A DNA stretch of 64,000 bases from Subtercola endophyticus. Its GTDB lineage: Bacteria; Actinomycetota; Actinomycetes; Actinomycetales; Microbacteriaceae. The number at the start of each line of letters is the position of its first letter. Position 1 is the stretch's first letter. The position numbers were made by a program, and so were the translations under genes. Below are positions 9,394 to 18,692 of the stretch, piece after piece. The stretch covers positions 1,426,001 through 1,490,000 of the forward strand of contig NZ_CP087997.1 of the NCBI RefSeq assembly GCF_021044565.1. Reading direction: 5' to 3'. The notes under the pieces were generated by a model. That model had not been told where the DNA came from. It ran no database searches and was given only the letters and a program-made list of their open reading frames with translations.

Positions 9394-10161
9394 GTGGACA
9401 ATCTAGGAATTGATTTCGTATCGGAACTGGTGGGCACAGCCCTGCTGGTTCTGCTCGGCTGCGGCGTCGTCGCCAACGTCGCTCTGACCAAGACAAAGGG
9501 GTTCAACGGGGGCTTCTTGATGGTGAACATCGGCTGGGGCCTCGCGGTCTTCGCCGGTGTCATCGTCTCGTACGCCTCTGGCGCTCACCTCAACCCTGCC
9601 GTCACGCTCGGACTCGTCGCGAACGGCGCGACGCACTTCGGCGGGGCGAATTCGCAGGTCGACGTGAACTTTCTCACGGTCATCGCTTATATCGGGGCAC
9701 AGCTGATCGGCGCCATCATCGGTGCTGTCGTCGTGTGGCTGGCCTACAAGCAGCACTTCGACGAGGAGCCTGAGCCGGCCAACAAGCTGGGCGTGTTCTC
9801 GACCGGTCCCGCGATCCGCTCATACGGCTGGAACCTCGTCACCGAGATCATCGGCACCTTCGTACTGGTCTTCGTCGTCATCGGCTTCTCCCGCAACTCG
9901 GGCGGCGGCGGCCTCGACGCTCTCGCAGCCCTGCCAGTAGCCCTTCTGGTCATCGGCATCGGCGCCTCCCTCGGTGGCCCGACCGGTTACGCCATCAACC
10001 CGGCCCGTGACCTCGGCCCGCGCATCGCCCACTTCATTCTGCCCATCAAGGGCAAGGGCAGCTCGGACTGGTCGTACTCCTGGGTTCCTGTCGTCGGCCC
10101 AATTATCGGCGGCGTCATCGCCGGTTTCGTCGCCATCCCCCTGCTGCCCATCCTGACCTGA
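9394..10161 (+). CDS. glpF: MIP family channel, glycerol facilitator type
   Basis: A 255-residue six-helix membrane channel. The two half-helix signatures are HLNPAVTLG (NPA 67-69) and YAINPARDLGPR (NPA 202-204). Asp after the second NPAR is the classic mark of glycerol-permeable aquaglyceroporins as opposed to water-only channels. GTG 9394 is preceded by GAGAGGTC. Divergence from dhaKLM supports a role in uptake of glycerol or dihydroxyacetone. The exact solute is not proven by sequence. Confidence 0.88.
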   Translation: MDNLGIDFVSELVGTALLVLLGCGVVANVALTKTKGFNGGFLMVNIGWGLAVFAGVIVSYASGAHLNPAVTLGLVANGATHFGGANSQVDVNFLTVIAYIGAQLIGAIIGAVVVWLAYKQHFDEEPEPANKLGVFSTGPAIRSYGWNLVTEIIGTFVLVFVVIGFSRNSGGGGLDALAALPVALLVIGIGASLGGPTGYAINPARDLGPRIAHFILPIKGKGSSDWSYSWVPVVGPIIGGVIAGFVAIPLLPILT

Positions 10162-10190
10162 CACGCAGGTCGCGGCCGCCGATCGTCAGA

Positions 10191-11243
10191 TCAGCTCTGG
10201 GTGGCCGCGACCCACTGGTCGAGTTTCGCAGCGGCCGCCCCGGAATCGATCGCCTGGGCGGCCGTTTGCATGCGCTCGGTGAGGCGCTCCACCATGCCGC
10301 GCTGCACCTCTGAAGGGTCGCGAGCCAGATCGAAGGCGACCTGCCCTGCTGCGGCGTTCAGAAGCACAATGTCGCGAACGGCACCAGGTTCGCCGCCGAG
10401 AACCCGCCGCACGGTCTCGGCATTTGCGTGGGCATCCCCGCCCCGCAGTTGATCGATGCTGCTGCGCTTCAGGCCCAGGTCGCGCGGCTCGATGTCGTGT
10501 TCGGTGACGGCGCCCCGCGACACCTCCCAGATGTGGCTGTGGCCGGTGGTGGTCAACTCGTCGAGACCGTCGTCGCCCCGCAGCACCAGCGCCGTCGCGC
10601 CTCGGGTCTGAAACACTCCGACGAAGAGGGGCACCCGGTCGAGCTGAGCGACACCGACGGCCGACGCTTCGGGCCTGGCCGGATTGCACAGCGGCCCGAG
10701 GTAGTTGAAGACCGTCGGAATGCCGAGTTCACTGCGCACAAGAGCGGCGTGCCGGAAGCCGGGGTGGAACTTGGCGGCGAACGCGAATGTGATGCCCGCC
10801 TCGCCCAGCACGGCAGCGACACGGTCTGCGTCGAGGTTGAGATCGACGCCGAGCGCACCCAGCACATCAGAAGAACCCGAGAGCGAACTCGCGGCTTTAT
10901 TGCCGTGTTTGACGACCGGCACGCCGGTGGAAGCAGCAACAATCGACGACATCGTCGAGATGTTCACGGTGCCGAATCTGTCACCTCCTGTGCCCACGAT
11001 GTCAAGGGCCATCGGATCGACGGACAACTCGACTGCGTGTTCGAGAATCGCGTCTCGAAAGCCGACGATCTCATCGACCGTCTCGCCTTTCGCCCGCAGA
11101 GCGACGAGGAATCCGCTCAATTGCGCGGGTGTCGCCAGGCCCGACATCACCTCGTTCATGGCCCACGTGGCGTCGGAGACAGACAGGTCTTCGTGCTCCA
11201 GAAGAGACGAAATTATGTGAGGCCAACTCTGTTCAGACGACAT
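10191..11243 (-). CDS. trpD: Anthranilate phosphoribosyltransferase
   Basis: A 350-residue enzyme of tryptophan synthesis that transfers phosphoribose from PRPP to anthranilate. The PRPP loop is DIVGTGGDRFGTVNIST, followed by VKHGNKAASSLSGSSDVLGA and the Mg-binding GDDGLDEL segment. ATG 11243 is chosen; the frame is open 47 codons further, but that stretch enters the promoter region of divergent ctaE. No other trp genes are near. trpD next to ctaE-qcrCAB also occurs in M. tuberculosis (Rv2192c next to Rv2193), so this is a conserved neighbourhood rather than a trp operon. Confidence 0.95.
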   Translation of the reverse strand: MSSEQSWPHIISSLLEHEDLSVSDATWAMNEVMSGLATPAQLSGFLVALRAKGETVDEIVGFRDAILEHAVELSVDPMALDIVGTGGDRFGTVNISTMSSIVAASTGVPVVKHGNKAASSLSGSSDVLGALGVDLNLDADRVAAVLGEAGITFAFAAKFHPGFRHAALVRSELGIPTVFNYLGPLCNPARPEASAVGVAQLDRVPLFVGVFQTRGATALVLRGDDGLDELTTTGHSHIWEVSRGAVTEHDIEPRDLGLKRSSIDQLRGGDAHANAETVRRVLGGEPGAVRDIVLLNAAAGQVAFDLARDPSEVQRGMVERLTERMQTAAQAIDSGAAAAKLDQWVAATQS

Positions 11244-11347
11244 ATCAGCGATCCTAAAGGGTGTGTGCAGCAAGACACGCCGACACCGACTTCTACAACC
11301 TGTGGCAAATGCGAAACGCGCGATAAGAAATCGGACATAATGGAACC

Positions 11348-11977
11348 GTGACGAGCCAATCGCTGACCCAAACCTCCACCGCACCCCTGGTGCAGCGGCC
11401 CAATGTTGTGGCCGTCGGCACGATCGTCTGGCTGGGCAGCGAAGTCATGTTCTTCGCCGGCCTGTTCGCGATCTACTTCACGCTGAGGTCTACCTCGCCT
11501 GAACTCTGGAACACCGAAGCCGGTCACCTGAACGTACCGTTCGCAACCGTGAATACGCTGATCCTGGTGTCGAGTTCGTTCACCTGCCAGTTCGGTGTCT
11601 TCGCCGCCGAACGGCTGCAGGCGCGGGCCACGGGGTGGAAGCCGACGCAGTGGGGCATGGTCGAGTGGTTCTTCCTCACCTACATCCTCGGTGCGCTGTT
11701 CGTCTCCGGCCAGGTCTGGGAGTACTCGAACCTGGTGCAAGAAGGCATCACCATCAGCTCCTCGGCCTACGGCTCGGCCTTCTATCTGACCACCGGATTC
11801 CACGCGTTGCACGTAACCGCGGGTCTCTTCACCTTCTTGCTGATGATCGGCCGCGCCTTCGCGGTCAAGAACTTCGGTCACCGTGAGGCCACCAGCGCCA
11901 TCGTCGTGTCGTACTACTGGCACTTCGTCGACGTGGTGTGGATCGGCCTCTTCCTCGTCATCTACATCCTGAAATAG
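11348..11977 (+). CDS. ctaE: Cytochrome c oxidase subunit III
   Basis: A 209-residue membrane protein with five predicted helices, the short actinobacterial form. Family motifs: [32 protein letters not shown] and the C-terminal [19 protein letters not shown]. It is part of the aa3 oxidase that forms a supercomplex with cytochrome bcc in actinobacteria. GTG 11348 lies 104 bases from the divergent trpD start. It is the first gene of ctaE-qcrC-qcrA-qcrB. Confidence 0.95.
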   Translation: MTSQSLTQTSTAPLVQRPNVVAVGTIVWLGSEVMFFAGLFAIYFTLRSTSPELWNTEAGHLNVPFATVNTLILVSSSFTCQFGVFAAERLQARATGWKPTQWGMVEWFFLTYILGALFVSGQVWEYSNLVQEGITISSSAYGSAFYLTTGFHALHVTAGLFTFLLMIGRAFAVKNFGHREATSAIVVSYYWHFVDVVWIGLFLVIYILK

Positions 11978-12057
11978 TTCAGAGCAGCGACGATTCTCCC
12001 GTCGCGTCTCTACGAACAGCTCAGCACCACCCAGTGTCACAAAAGAAAGTAGAGAGA

Positions 12058-12855
12058 ATGGCCCGCAAACCTGCGAAAGCGAACAGACGACACCCTCTAG
12101 CCACTGTCGTTCTGATCGCCATCGGGCTTGCCTTCACCGGCGGCGGGTACGCACTCTTCACCAGCACCGCTACGGCGCAGACCGATACCTCTACCACCAC
12201 GACGGCGTCGAGCGTCGCTGAGGGCTCCAAGCTCTTCGCGGCCAACTGCGCCACCTGCCACGGCATGAACCTCGAGGGCACCTCGGCCGGTCCGAGCCTC
12301 CTCGGCGTCGGTGCGGCCTCGGTCGACTTCCAGGTCGGCACCGGTCGTATGCCGCTGGCCATGCAAGGCCCGCAGGCCATGGAGAAGCCGCCGCAGTTCA
12401 CCGCTGAGCAGACTCAGGCGCTCGCCGACTACGTCGCCTCGCTCTCCCCCGGCCCCTCGATTCCCACCGACGACCAGCTCACCGCGAACGGCAATGCGAC
12501 CAACGGTGGCGAGCTGTTCCGCATCAACTGCGCTATGTGCCACAACGTCGCCGGCGCCGGCGGTGCACTGACCGAAGGCAAGTTCGCCCCCGATCTGACC
12601 GGTGTCGACTCCAAGTACATCTACGAAGCGATGCTCACGGGCCCGCAGAACATGCCCGTCTTCAACGACCACAACATCACGCCCGAAGACAAGCGCGACA
12701 TCATCACGTACCTGAAATACCTGCAGAACAACCCGTCTCCCGGCGGATTCGAGCTCGGCAACCTCGGCCCGGTCGCCGAGGGTCTGTTCATCTGGATCTT
12801 CGGAATCGGCGCTGTCGTAGCGCTGACGGTTTGGCTGACAGCAAAGTCGAACTGA
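12058..12855 (+). CDS. qcrC: Diheme cytochrome c subunit of the bcc complex
   Basis: A 265-residue membrane-anchored cytochrome cc. An N-terminal signal/anchor helix (about 14-35) is followed by two heme c domains: CATCH (Cys 64, 67, His 68) and CAMCH (Cys 158, 161, His 162), with Met ligands likely in GRMPLAM and NMPVF. A C-terminal helix (about 240-262) anchors it. Two hemes in one c1 subunit is the hallmark of actinobacterial bcc complexes, which pass electrons straight to aa3 oxidase without a soluble cytochrome c. ATG 12058 has a purine-rich RBS; longer frames upstream are not supported. Confidence 0.96.
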   Translation: MARKPAKANRRHPLATVVLIAIGLAFTGGGYALFTSTATAQTDTSTTTTASSVAEGSKLFAANCATCHGMNLEGTSAGPSLLGVGAASVDFQVGTGRMPLAMQGPQAMEKPPQFTAEQTQALADYVASLSPGPSIPTDDQLTANGNATNGGELFRINCAMCHNVAGAGGALTEGKFAPDLTGVDSKYIYEAMLTGPQNMPVFNDHNITPEDKRDIITYLKYLQNNPSPGGFELGNLGPVAEGLFIWIFGIGAVVALTVWLTAKSN

Positions 12856-12923
12856 CACCGAACGTCACTGAAGATCAGCGTCAGCGTTCTGCACGTACAT
12901 TTTGAGGCTCGAAAGGGAACACC

Positions 12924-14024
12924 ATGGCACACGACGACAGCAGCGGTAAGGACATAACCGCTACCTCGTCTGGGTTAGACGCAGGTGCTGGCACGGCGGT
13001 CGTACCCGCAAGCGCCCACGCCGAAGCCGACGGCGGTTTGGCAGTCATCACGACCGACGGGTTCGAGAACCCCGGTCATCCGCCGACCCGCCCGCGCGTC
13101 ACCGACCTCGACCCGAAGAAGGCCCGCCACGCTCAGCGTGCGGTCTACACCCTCTTCTACATCTCTATCGCGGGAAGCATTTTTGCGCTCGCCGCCTACA
13201 TGGCCTTTCCGATCAACGACGACTTGAGCTCTGTACGACTCAACACGGTCTTCCTGGGAATCGGCATCACGTTGGCTTTGTTCGGCATTGGACTCGGTGC
13301 CGTGCACTGGGCCAAGTCGCTGATGAGCGAAGAAGAAGGCGAAGACATTCGCCACCCCGTGCGCGGAACCGACGAGACCCGCCTGCGTGCCGTGCAGATC
13401 TTCGATGAAGCGAACAAGGAGTCGGGCTTCGGCCGCCGCACCCTCATTCGCAACAGCCTGATCGGTGCTCTCGTCGCCTTTCCGCTTCCCGCGGTCATCC
13501 TCTTCCGCGGTTTGGCGCCGGAATACAACAACCCGGCCGCACTGCTCGAGACCACCATGTGGAAGACGGGCACCCGCCTGACGCTCGACCCGTCGGGCCT
13601 GCCTGTCAAGGCGGCAGACGTCACCATCGGATCGGCCTTCCACATCATTCCCGAGGGCCTCAACGACCAGCCCGACCGCCTCGAGCAGAAGGCCAAGGCG
13701 GCCGTTCTGCTCATGCGCATCAACCCGGCAGACCTCAACGTCAGCCCGGGCCGTGAGACCTGGAACTACGACGGCATCGTCGCCTACTCCAAGATCTGCA
13801 CCCACGTCGGATGCCCGGTAGCACTCTTCGAGCAGCAGACACACCACCTGCTGTGCCCGTGCCACCAGTCCACGTTCGACGTGAACAACGAATGCCAGGT
13901 CATCTTCGGCCCGGCAAAGCGTCCCCTGCCCCAGCTGCCGATCACGGTCGACAGCGAGGGCTACCTCGTCGCGCAGAGCGACTTCACCGAGCCAGTCGGC
14001 CCAAGCTTCTGGGAGCGCTCATGA
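12924..14024 (+). CDS. qcrA: Rieske iron-sulfur subunit of the bcc complex
   Basis: A 366-residue actinobacterial Rieske protein with a long N-terminal region containing three predicted membrane helices (about 73-95, 109-130, 180-200). The 2Fe-2S ligands are in CTHVGC (near 292) and CPCH (near 311), with the Cys pair that forms the cluster-shielding disulfide. It oxidises menaquinol together with QcrB. The stop overlaps the qcrB start as ATGA (14021-14024). Confidence 0.96.
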   Translation: MAHDDSSGKDITATSSGLDAGAGTAVVPASAHAEADGGLAVITTDGFENPGHPPTRPRVTDLDPKKARHAQRAVYTLFYISIAGSIFALAAYMAFPINDDLSSVRLNTVFLGIGITLALFGIGLGAVHWAKSLMSEEEGEDIRHPVRGTDETRLRAVQIFDEANKESGFGRRTLIRNSLIGALVAFPLPAVILFRGLAPEYNNPAALLETTMWKTGTRLTLDPSGLPVKAADVTIGSAFHIIPEGLNDQPDRLEQKAKAAVLLMRINPADLNVSPGRETWNYDGIVAYSKICTHVGCPVALFEQQTHHLLCPCHQSTFDVNNECQVIFGPAKRPLPQLPITVDSEGYLVAQSDFTEPVGPSFWERS

Positions 14025-15679
14025 GCACCATCGAACGATCAGACGCACCTCACGAGATCGTCGATCCCGTCTTCTCCGATGTTCCGAAGGCCGCGAACAC
14101 CAACGCCTCTCGCTTCACCGCCGCCGCAGCAAACTACATCGACGAGCGCACCAGCATCTCGGCGGTCGTCAAAGAGTTCGGCCGCAAGATCTTTCCCGAC
14201 CACTGGTCGTTCATGCTCGGCGAGGTCGCGCTCTACAGCTTCGTCGTCATTTTGCTCACCGGTACGTTCCTGACGTTCTTCTTCCAAGCCTCGATGGCTC
14301 CCGTGACCTACAGCGGGCCGTTCGTGCCGCTGAAGGGTGTGGAGATGTCGTCGGCCATGGATTCGGCCCTCAAGATCTCGTTCGAGGTGCGTGGTGGTCT
14401 GCTGGTTCGCCAGATCCACCACTGGGCGGCTCTGCTGTTCATCGCGTCTATCGGCCTGCACATGCTGCGCATCTTCTTCACGGGCGCATTCCGTAAGCCG
14501 CGTGAGCTGAACTGGACGATCGGGTTCTTGCTGTTCATCCTGGCTCTGGCCGAAGGCTTCACCGGCTACTCGCTTCCCGACGACCTGCTCTCGGGTAACG
14601 GCCTGCGCATCATCGACGGCATGGTGAAGGGAATTCCCTTCGTCGGCACCTGGATCTCGTACCTCATCTTCGGTGGTGAGTTCCCGGGTGAGCAGATCGT
14701 CGGCAGACTCTATACGCTTCACATCCTGCTGTTGCCTGCCATATTGGTGGCGATGATCGCTCTGCATCTGGTGTTCGTGGTCGTTCACAAGCACACGCAG
14801 TACGCAGGTCCCGGCAAAACGAACCAGAACGTCATCGGTTACCCGGTTCTGCCGGTGTACGCGGCGAAGGCCGGCGGATTCTTCTTCATCGTGTTCGGTG
14901 TGATCGCGCTCATCGCGTCGTTCTTCACCATCAACCCGATCTGGAACTACGGGCCATACGACCCCTCGCCGGTTTCGGCGGGTACCCAGCCCGACTGGTA
15001 TATCGGTTTCGCCGACGGTGCGCTGCGGCTCATTCCGCCGGGGCTCGAGTCGGTGATCTGGGGCCACACGTACTCGTGGAACATCCTCATTCCCATCGCG
15101 GTTCTCGGCCTGTTCATCGCAACCGTTGCCCTGTACCCGCTGGTCGAAGGCTGGGTCACGGGCGACAAGCGCGAGCACCACATTCTCGATCGTCCGCGTA
15201 ACGCTCCGACCCGTACCGCCATCGGTGCTGCAGGTGTCACGTTCTACGCAGCTCTGTGGGCCGCGGCCAGCTCCGACCTCATCGCCACTCACTTCGAGTT
15301 GTCGATCGAAGCGGTCATCCACGCCATCCAGGCAACCGCGATCCTCGGGCCGATCATCGCCTACTTCATCGCGAAGCGGGTGTGCCTCGCGCTGCAGAAG
15401 AAAGACCGCGAGATCGCCCTGCACGGCTTCGAGTCGGGCCGCATCGTGCGTCTGCCCGGTGGCGAGTACATCGAGGTGCACCAGCAGGTCGACGAGTACG
15501 AGCGCTGGCGCCTGGTGACCTTCAACGAGTACAAGCCGCTGATGATCCGCCCGAACGCCAAGGGCAAGATCACGGGCACGCAGCGCCTGCGCGCTCGCAT
15601 GTCACGCTGGTTCTTCGAAGACCGCATCGCGCCGGTCACCAAGAGCGACGTCGCGCGCCAGTCGCACGACCACCACTAG
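14021..15679 (+). CDS. qcrB: Cytochrome b subunit of the bcc complex
   Basis: A 552-residue multi-helix protein. Heme b ligands are in IHHWAALLFIASIGLHMLR and the later LHILLLPAILVAMIALH. The quinol-site motif reads PDWY in place of the mitochondrial PEWY, which is normal for actinobacteria. A C-terminal extension of about 130 residues past the last helices is also typical of the group. ATG 14021 overlaps the qcrA stop; frames further 5' lie within qcrA. A strong terminator follows 35 bases after the stop. Confidence 0.96.
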   Translation: MSTIERSDAPHEIVDPVFSDVPKAANTNASRFTAAAANYIDERTSISAVVKEFGRKIFPDHWSFMLGEVALYSFVVILLTGTFLTFFFQASMAPVTYSGPFVPLKGVEMSSAMDSALKISFEVRGGLLVRQIHHWAALLFIASIGLHMLRIFFTGAFRKPRELNWTIGFLLFILALAEGFTGYSLPDDLLSGNGLRIIDGMVKGIPFVGTWISYLIFGGEFPGEQIVGRLYTLHILLLPAILVAMIALHLVFVVVHKHTQYAGPGKTNQNVIGYPVLPVYAAKAGGFFFIVFGVIALIASFFTINPIWNYGPYDPSPVSAGTQPDWYIGFADGALRLIPPGLESVIWGHTYSWNILIPIAVLGLFIATVALYPLVEGWVTGDKREHHILDRPRNAPTRTAIGAAGVTFYAALWAAASSDLIATHFELSIEAVIHAIQATAILGPIIAYFIAKRVCLALQKKDREIALHGFESGRIVRLPGGEYIEVHQQVDEYERWRLVTFNEYKPLMIRPNAKGKITGTQRLRARMSRWFFEDRIAPVTKSDVARQSHDHH

Positions 15680-15714
15680 GCGCACAAGCACCACTCGGCG
15701 GCACAATCGCCCAA

Positions 15715-15757
15715 GCGGATGCCCTCCCCCACTTGTTGGGGCGGGCATCCGCTTTTT
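15715..15757 (+). terminator. Rho-independent terminator after qcrB
   Basis: GCGGATGCCC (15715-15724) pairs exactly with GGGCATCCGC (15743-15752), extended inward by CCCC/GGGG, then TTTTT (15753-15757). This is the most classical terminator of the window and ends the ctaE-qcrCAB transcript. Confidence 0.9.
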
Positions 15758-15865
15758 AGCGCCGGCGCGGCCTCGCCGCCCGGGGAGCATTCACCGTCAG
15801 CGCCAGCCTTTGCCCCACGTTCGTCGGCGCCACGGTCGGTCGCCGCAGACGCGGCCCGAGCGAAC

Positions 15866-15929
15866 GCGACCTCTCCAGACGAGATGAGCCGAAGAGGCGG
15901 TCGCTCTCGTCCGGAAGGGTCGCTCTCGC
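15866..15929. repeat. Dispersed 64-base intergenic repeat, copy A
   Basis: The stretch matches 38874-38937 at about 53 of 64 positions, without gaps, by eye. It contains GTCGCTCTCG twice (15900 and 15919). In this copy the left arm of the stem seen in copy B has decayed. It lies in the non-coding 877 bases between qcrB and ctaF; I see no gene or structure in 15758-15865. Confidence 0.7.
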
Positions 15930-16019
15930 GGCTGAAGCGGTGCGCTAACCGCGGCGGAGAAGGCGATGGCGCGGAGCGCGGCCTCCGCACTCCGCCCGCG
16001 GATGAGTGCGGCCTCGACC

Positions 16020-16508
16020 CTCTGGGAACGCAGACAGGAACAGGGCTCGTTTCAGGATCTGAATGCCACGCCCTGACGGGTGCTCGCCACGAATCGAAGA
16101 GCCTGATCAGCGCGTGTGACGGGGGCGAGGCAGGCCTAGGCGGCGAGATCCCCGGCGGTGTTGAAGTGTTTGCCGGTGACCTCGGTGAGGAGCCGGGCAC
16201 GGTGAGGAGCCGGGCGGCGGTCCTGACGCCGACTCCGAGCATGCTCGTCAGCACGGGCTGAAGAGGGTGGCCTCCACGAGACGCTCGACCTCAGCCGTCA
16301 TCTCGTCGCACTGCCGACGCTGTCCAGCGAGTTGCTCCGCGAGCCGCGGGAGCACCAGACTTGCGGCGTTCGCCGACGAGAACATCGACCTGGTCGTACT
16401 GCGGGAGATCGGTCGGAGGACACACGACATGGCCGCGTATTGCAGGCATGCGGCGTCAGCTCCGACGAAAGCCCGGACGTCGCTCACGGAAAAGGCCCTC
16501 CTGGCCAC
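16020..16508 (-). pseudogene. Decayed IS110-family transposase fragment
   Basis: Reading the minus strand in shifting frames gives successive blocks of an IS110/IS116-type transposase: ASLVLPRLAEQLAGQRRQ, VLTSMLGVGVRTAARLLT (16204-16254), LLTEVTGKHFNTAGDLAA, then an in-frame TAG (16136-16138), LAPVTR, SGSSIRGEHP and ILKRALFLSAF (near 16025-16060). At least two frameshifts and two stop codons separate them. The N-terminal DEDD catalytic domain is missing, and the final C-terminal residues are not recognisable. It covers most of the gap between convergent qcrB and ctaF, so an element landed there and decayed. No IS ends could be located. Confidence 0.8.
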
Positions 16509-16556
16509 CGCATGACTGCGGGGCGAGGAGGGCCTGAGAAGCGCCTGAGCGGGGTT

Positions 16557-16973
16557 CTAACGGGCGAAGAAGCCCCGGTAGTACTCGTAGACCCAGCCGA
16601 CGATGGCGATGAGAATGAGGCCGACCGCGATGAAGGAGATCCAGGTGCCGATAGCGAGCCCCGTAACGAAGATCGCCAGCGCACCACCGAGGATGATCGG
16701 CCACCAGCTCCAGGGGCTGTAGAAGCCCATCTCCGGGTCGCCGTCGTCGATGTTCGACGTGAGCACGTCTTCGGGCAGTTCACCGCCCTGCGCCGAGTGC
16801 ACGCGGCCCAGGTAGAAGGCGATGAACCCACCGAGAATGGCCGCAAGAGCGATGCCGATGGTACCGACCCATTCCACCTCGCCATACGAGACGAGTGACC
16901 AGAAGATGTAGACCGCGTCGGCGAGCAAGAAGAAGCCGGCGAGAATCCAGAAGACGTTTCGATTGGCGCGCAC
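16557..16973 (-). CDS. ctaF: Cytochrome c oxidase subunit IV, actinobacterial type
   Basis: A 138-residue membrane protein with four predicted helices: FWILAGFFLLADAVYIFW, IGIALAAILGGFIAFYLG, a pair in WPIILGGALAIFVTGLAIG, and the last before VYEYYRGFFAR. It matches the actinobacterial aa3 accessory subunit (Rv2199c type). GTG 16973 lies one base after the ctaD stop (16975-16977), so it is translated with ctaD. It is the last gene of ctaC-ctaD-ctaF. Confidence 0.92.
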   Translation of the reverse strand: MRANRNVFWILAGFFLLADAVYIFWSLVSYGEVEWVGTIGIALAAILGGFIAFYLGRVHSAQGGELPEDVLTSNIDDGDPEMGFYSPWSWWPIILGGALAIFVTGLAIGTWISFIAVGLILIAIVGWVYEYYRGFFAR

Positions 16974-16974
16974 C

Positions 16975-18681
16975 TTACTTCACCTTCTCGCTCTGAATAT
17001 CGTAGGTCGGGGCATCCGGAGCGTCTTTCGCTGGACCCACGCCGACCGGCACGCCGGCCTCGGGGTGGTTCAAGTCGAACGCGGGAGACTCGCTGCGAAT
17101 ACGCGGAATCGAAGTGAAGTTGTGTCGCGGCGGCGGGCACGAGGTGGCCCACTCGAGCGAACGGCCGTAACCCCAGGGGTCATTCACCGTCACTCGAGGC
17201 GCCTTGCGGGCCGTGATGTACACGTTCAAGAAGAACGGGATCATCGACGACGCCAGCAGGAAGGCACCCACGGTGGAGATCTGGTTCATCCAGGTGAAGC
17301 CGTCGTCGGGCGCATAGGTCGCGTATCGACGAGGCATACCGATCACGCCGAGCCAGTGCTGAATGAGGAACGTGGTGTGGAAGCCGATGAACAGCAGCCA
17401 GAAGTGCCACTGGCCGAGCTTCTCGTTGAGCATCTTGCCGGTCCACTTGGGCCACCAGAAGTAGAAGCCCGAGAACATGGCGAACACGACGGTACCGAAC
17501 ACCACGTAGTGGAAGTGCGCCACGACGAAGTACGAGTCGGAGACGTGGAAGTCCAGGGGCGGCGACGCCAGGATGACACCCGTCAGACCACCGAACGTGA
17601 AGGTGATCAAGAAGCCGATGGCCCACATCATGGGTGTCTCGAACGTCACCGAGCCACGCCACATGGTTCCGACCCAGTTGAAGATCTTCACGCCTGTCGG
17701 CACCGCGATGAGCATTGTCATCAGAGCGAAGAACGGCAGCAGCACCGAACCGGTGACGTACATGTGGTGAGCCCACACCGTGACCGACAGCGCACCGATC
17801 GAGATGGTCGCGTAGATCAGGGTCTTGTACCCGAAGATGGGCTTACGGCTGAAGACCGGCAGAACTTCGGAGATGATGCCGAAGAACGGCAACGCGATGA
17901 TGTAGACCTCCGGATGCCCGAAGAACCAGAACAGATGCTGCCAGAGCAGCACGCCACCATTCGCCGCATCGTAGATATGCCCGCCGAACACTCGGTCGAC
18001 ACCGAGCGCCGACAGGGCCGCTGCGAGAACCGGGAACGCCATCAGCACGAGGATGGACGTGACCAGAATGTTCCAGGTGAAGATGGGCATGCGGAACATC
18101 GTCATTCCGGGGGCGCGCATCGTGATGATGGTCGTGATGAAGTTCACGGCGCCCAGAATCGTACCGAAACCACTCAGCACGAGCCCGAACACCCAGAGAT
18201 TACCGCCGTCTCCCGGTGTGAATGTCGTACTCGATAACGGGGCGTAGGCGAACCAGCCGAACGAGGCGGCGCCCTGCGGGGTGAGGAACCCGCCGACGGC
18301 GATGGCCGAGCCGAAGGTGTACAGCCAGAACGCGAGCCCGTTCAGACGCGGGAACGCGACATCCGGAGCACCGATCTGCAACGGCATGAGCACGTTGGCG
18401 AAGCCGGCGAACAACGGCGTCGCGAACATCAGCAGCATGATCGTGCCGTGCATGGTGAAGAGCTGGTTGTACTGGTCTTTCGTGGCCAGCAGTTGCTCAC
18501 CCGGCTCGAACAGCTGTGCGCGGATGACGAGCGCCATCACGCCGCCGAGGCAGAAGTAGATGAACGATTCGATCAGGTACATGTACCCGATGGTCTTGTG
18601 GTCAGTAGAGGTGATCCACTTGACGAAAACGTTGCCCTTGCGCTCGACTGGCGTCAGCTTGGGGGCGGTTAGTGTTGTCAT
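16975..18681 (-). CDS. ctaD: Cytochrome c oxidase subunit I
   Basis: A 568-residue twelve-helix catalytic subunit. Visible motifs: [12 protein letters not shown] at the N terminus, the CuB/His-Tyr site [20 protein letters not shown] and the heme a/a3 ligand stretch [11 protein letters not shown]. It reduces oxygen to water and pumps protons. ATG 18681 starts 11 bases after ctaC. The frame is open upstream through ctaC, but those codons belong to another gene. In M. tuberculosis ctaD lies away from ctaC; here the three genes are together. Confidence 0.97.
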   Translation of the reverse strand: MTTLTAPKLTPVERKGNVFVKWITSTDHKTIGYMYLIESFIYFCLGGVMALVIRAQLFEPGEQLLATKDQYNQLFTMHGTIMLLMFATPLFAGFANVLMPLQIGAPDVAFPRLNGLAFWLYTFGSAIAVGGFLTPQGAASFGWFAYAPLSSTTFTPGDGGNLWVFGLVLSGFGTILGAVNFITTIITMRAPGMTMFRMPIFTWNILVTSILVLMAFPVLAAALSALGVDRVFGGHIYDAANGGVLLWQHLFWFFGHPEVYIIALPFFGIISEVLPVFSRKPIFGYKTLIYATISIGALSVTVWAHHMYVTGSVLLPFFALMTMLIAVPTGVKIFNWVGTMWRGSVTFETPMMWAIGFLITFTFGGLTGVILASPPLDFHVSDSYFVVAHFHYVVFGTVVFAMFSGFYFWWPKWTGKMLNEKLGQWHFWLLFIGFHTTFLIQHWLGVIGMPRRYATYAPDDGFTWMNQISTVGAFLLASSMIPFFLNVYITARKAPRVTVNDPWGYGRSLEWATSCPPPRHNFTSIPRIRSESPAFDLNHPEAGVPVGVGPAKDAPDAPTYDIQSEKVK

Positions 18682-18692
18682 CTTCGCGCCTT

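Noticed and set aside
11244..11384. 47-codon N-terminal extension of trpD
   Set aside because: It would cover the ctaE promoter region and has Arg/Phe-rich non-conserved sequence; the internal ATG fits the family length.
14979..14999. PDWY in QcrB instead of PEWY as a possible defect
   Set aside because: PDWY is the normal form in actinobacterial cytochrome b.
14039..15481. A 480-codon minus-strand frame opposite qcrB
   Set aside because: Highly charged shadow translation; qcrB on the other strand is unambiguous.
15719..16261. A 180-codon + strand frame between qcrB and ctaF
   Set aside because: It overlaps a terminator and is antisense to recognisable IS110 fragments; no RBS and no domain.
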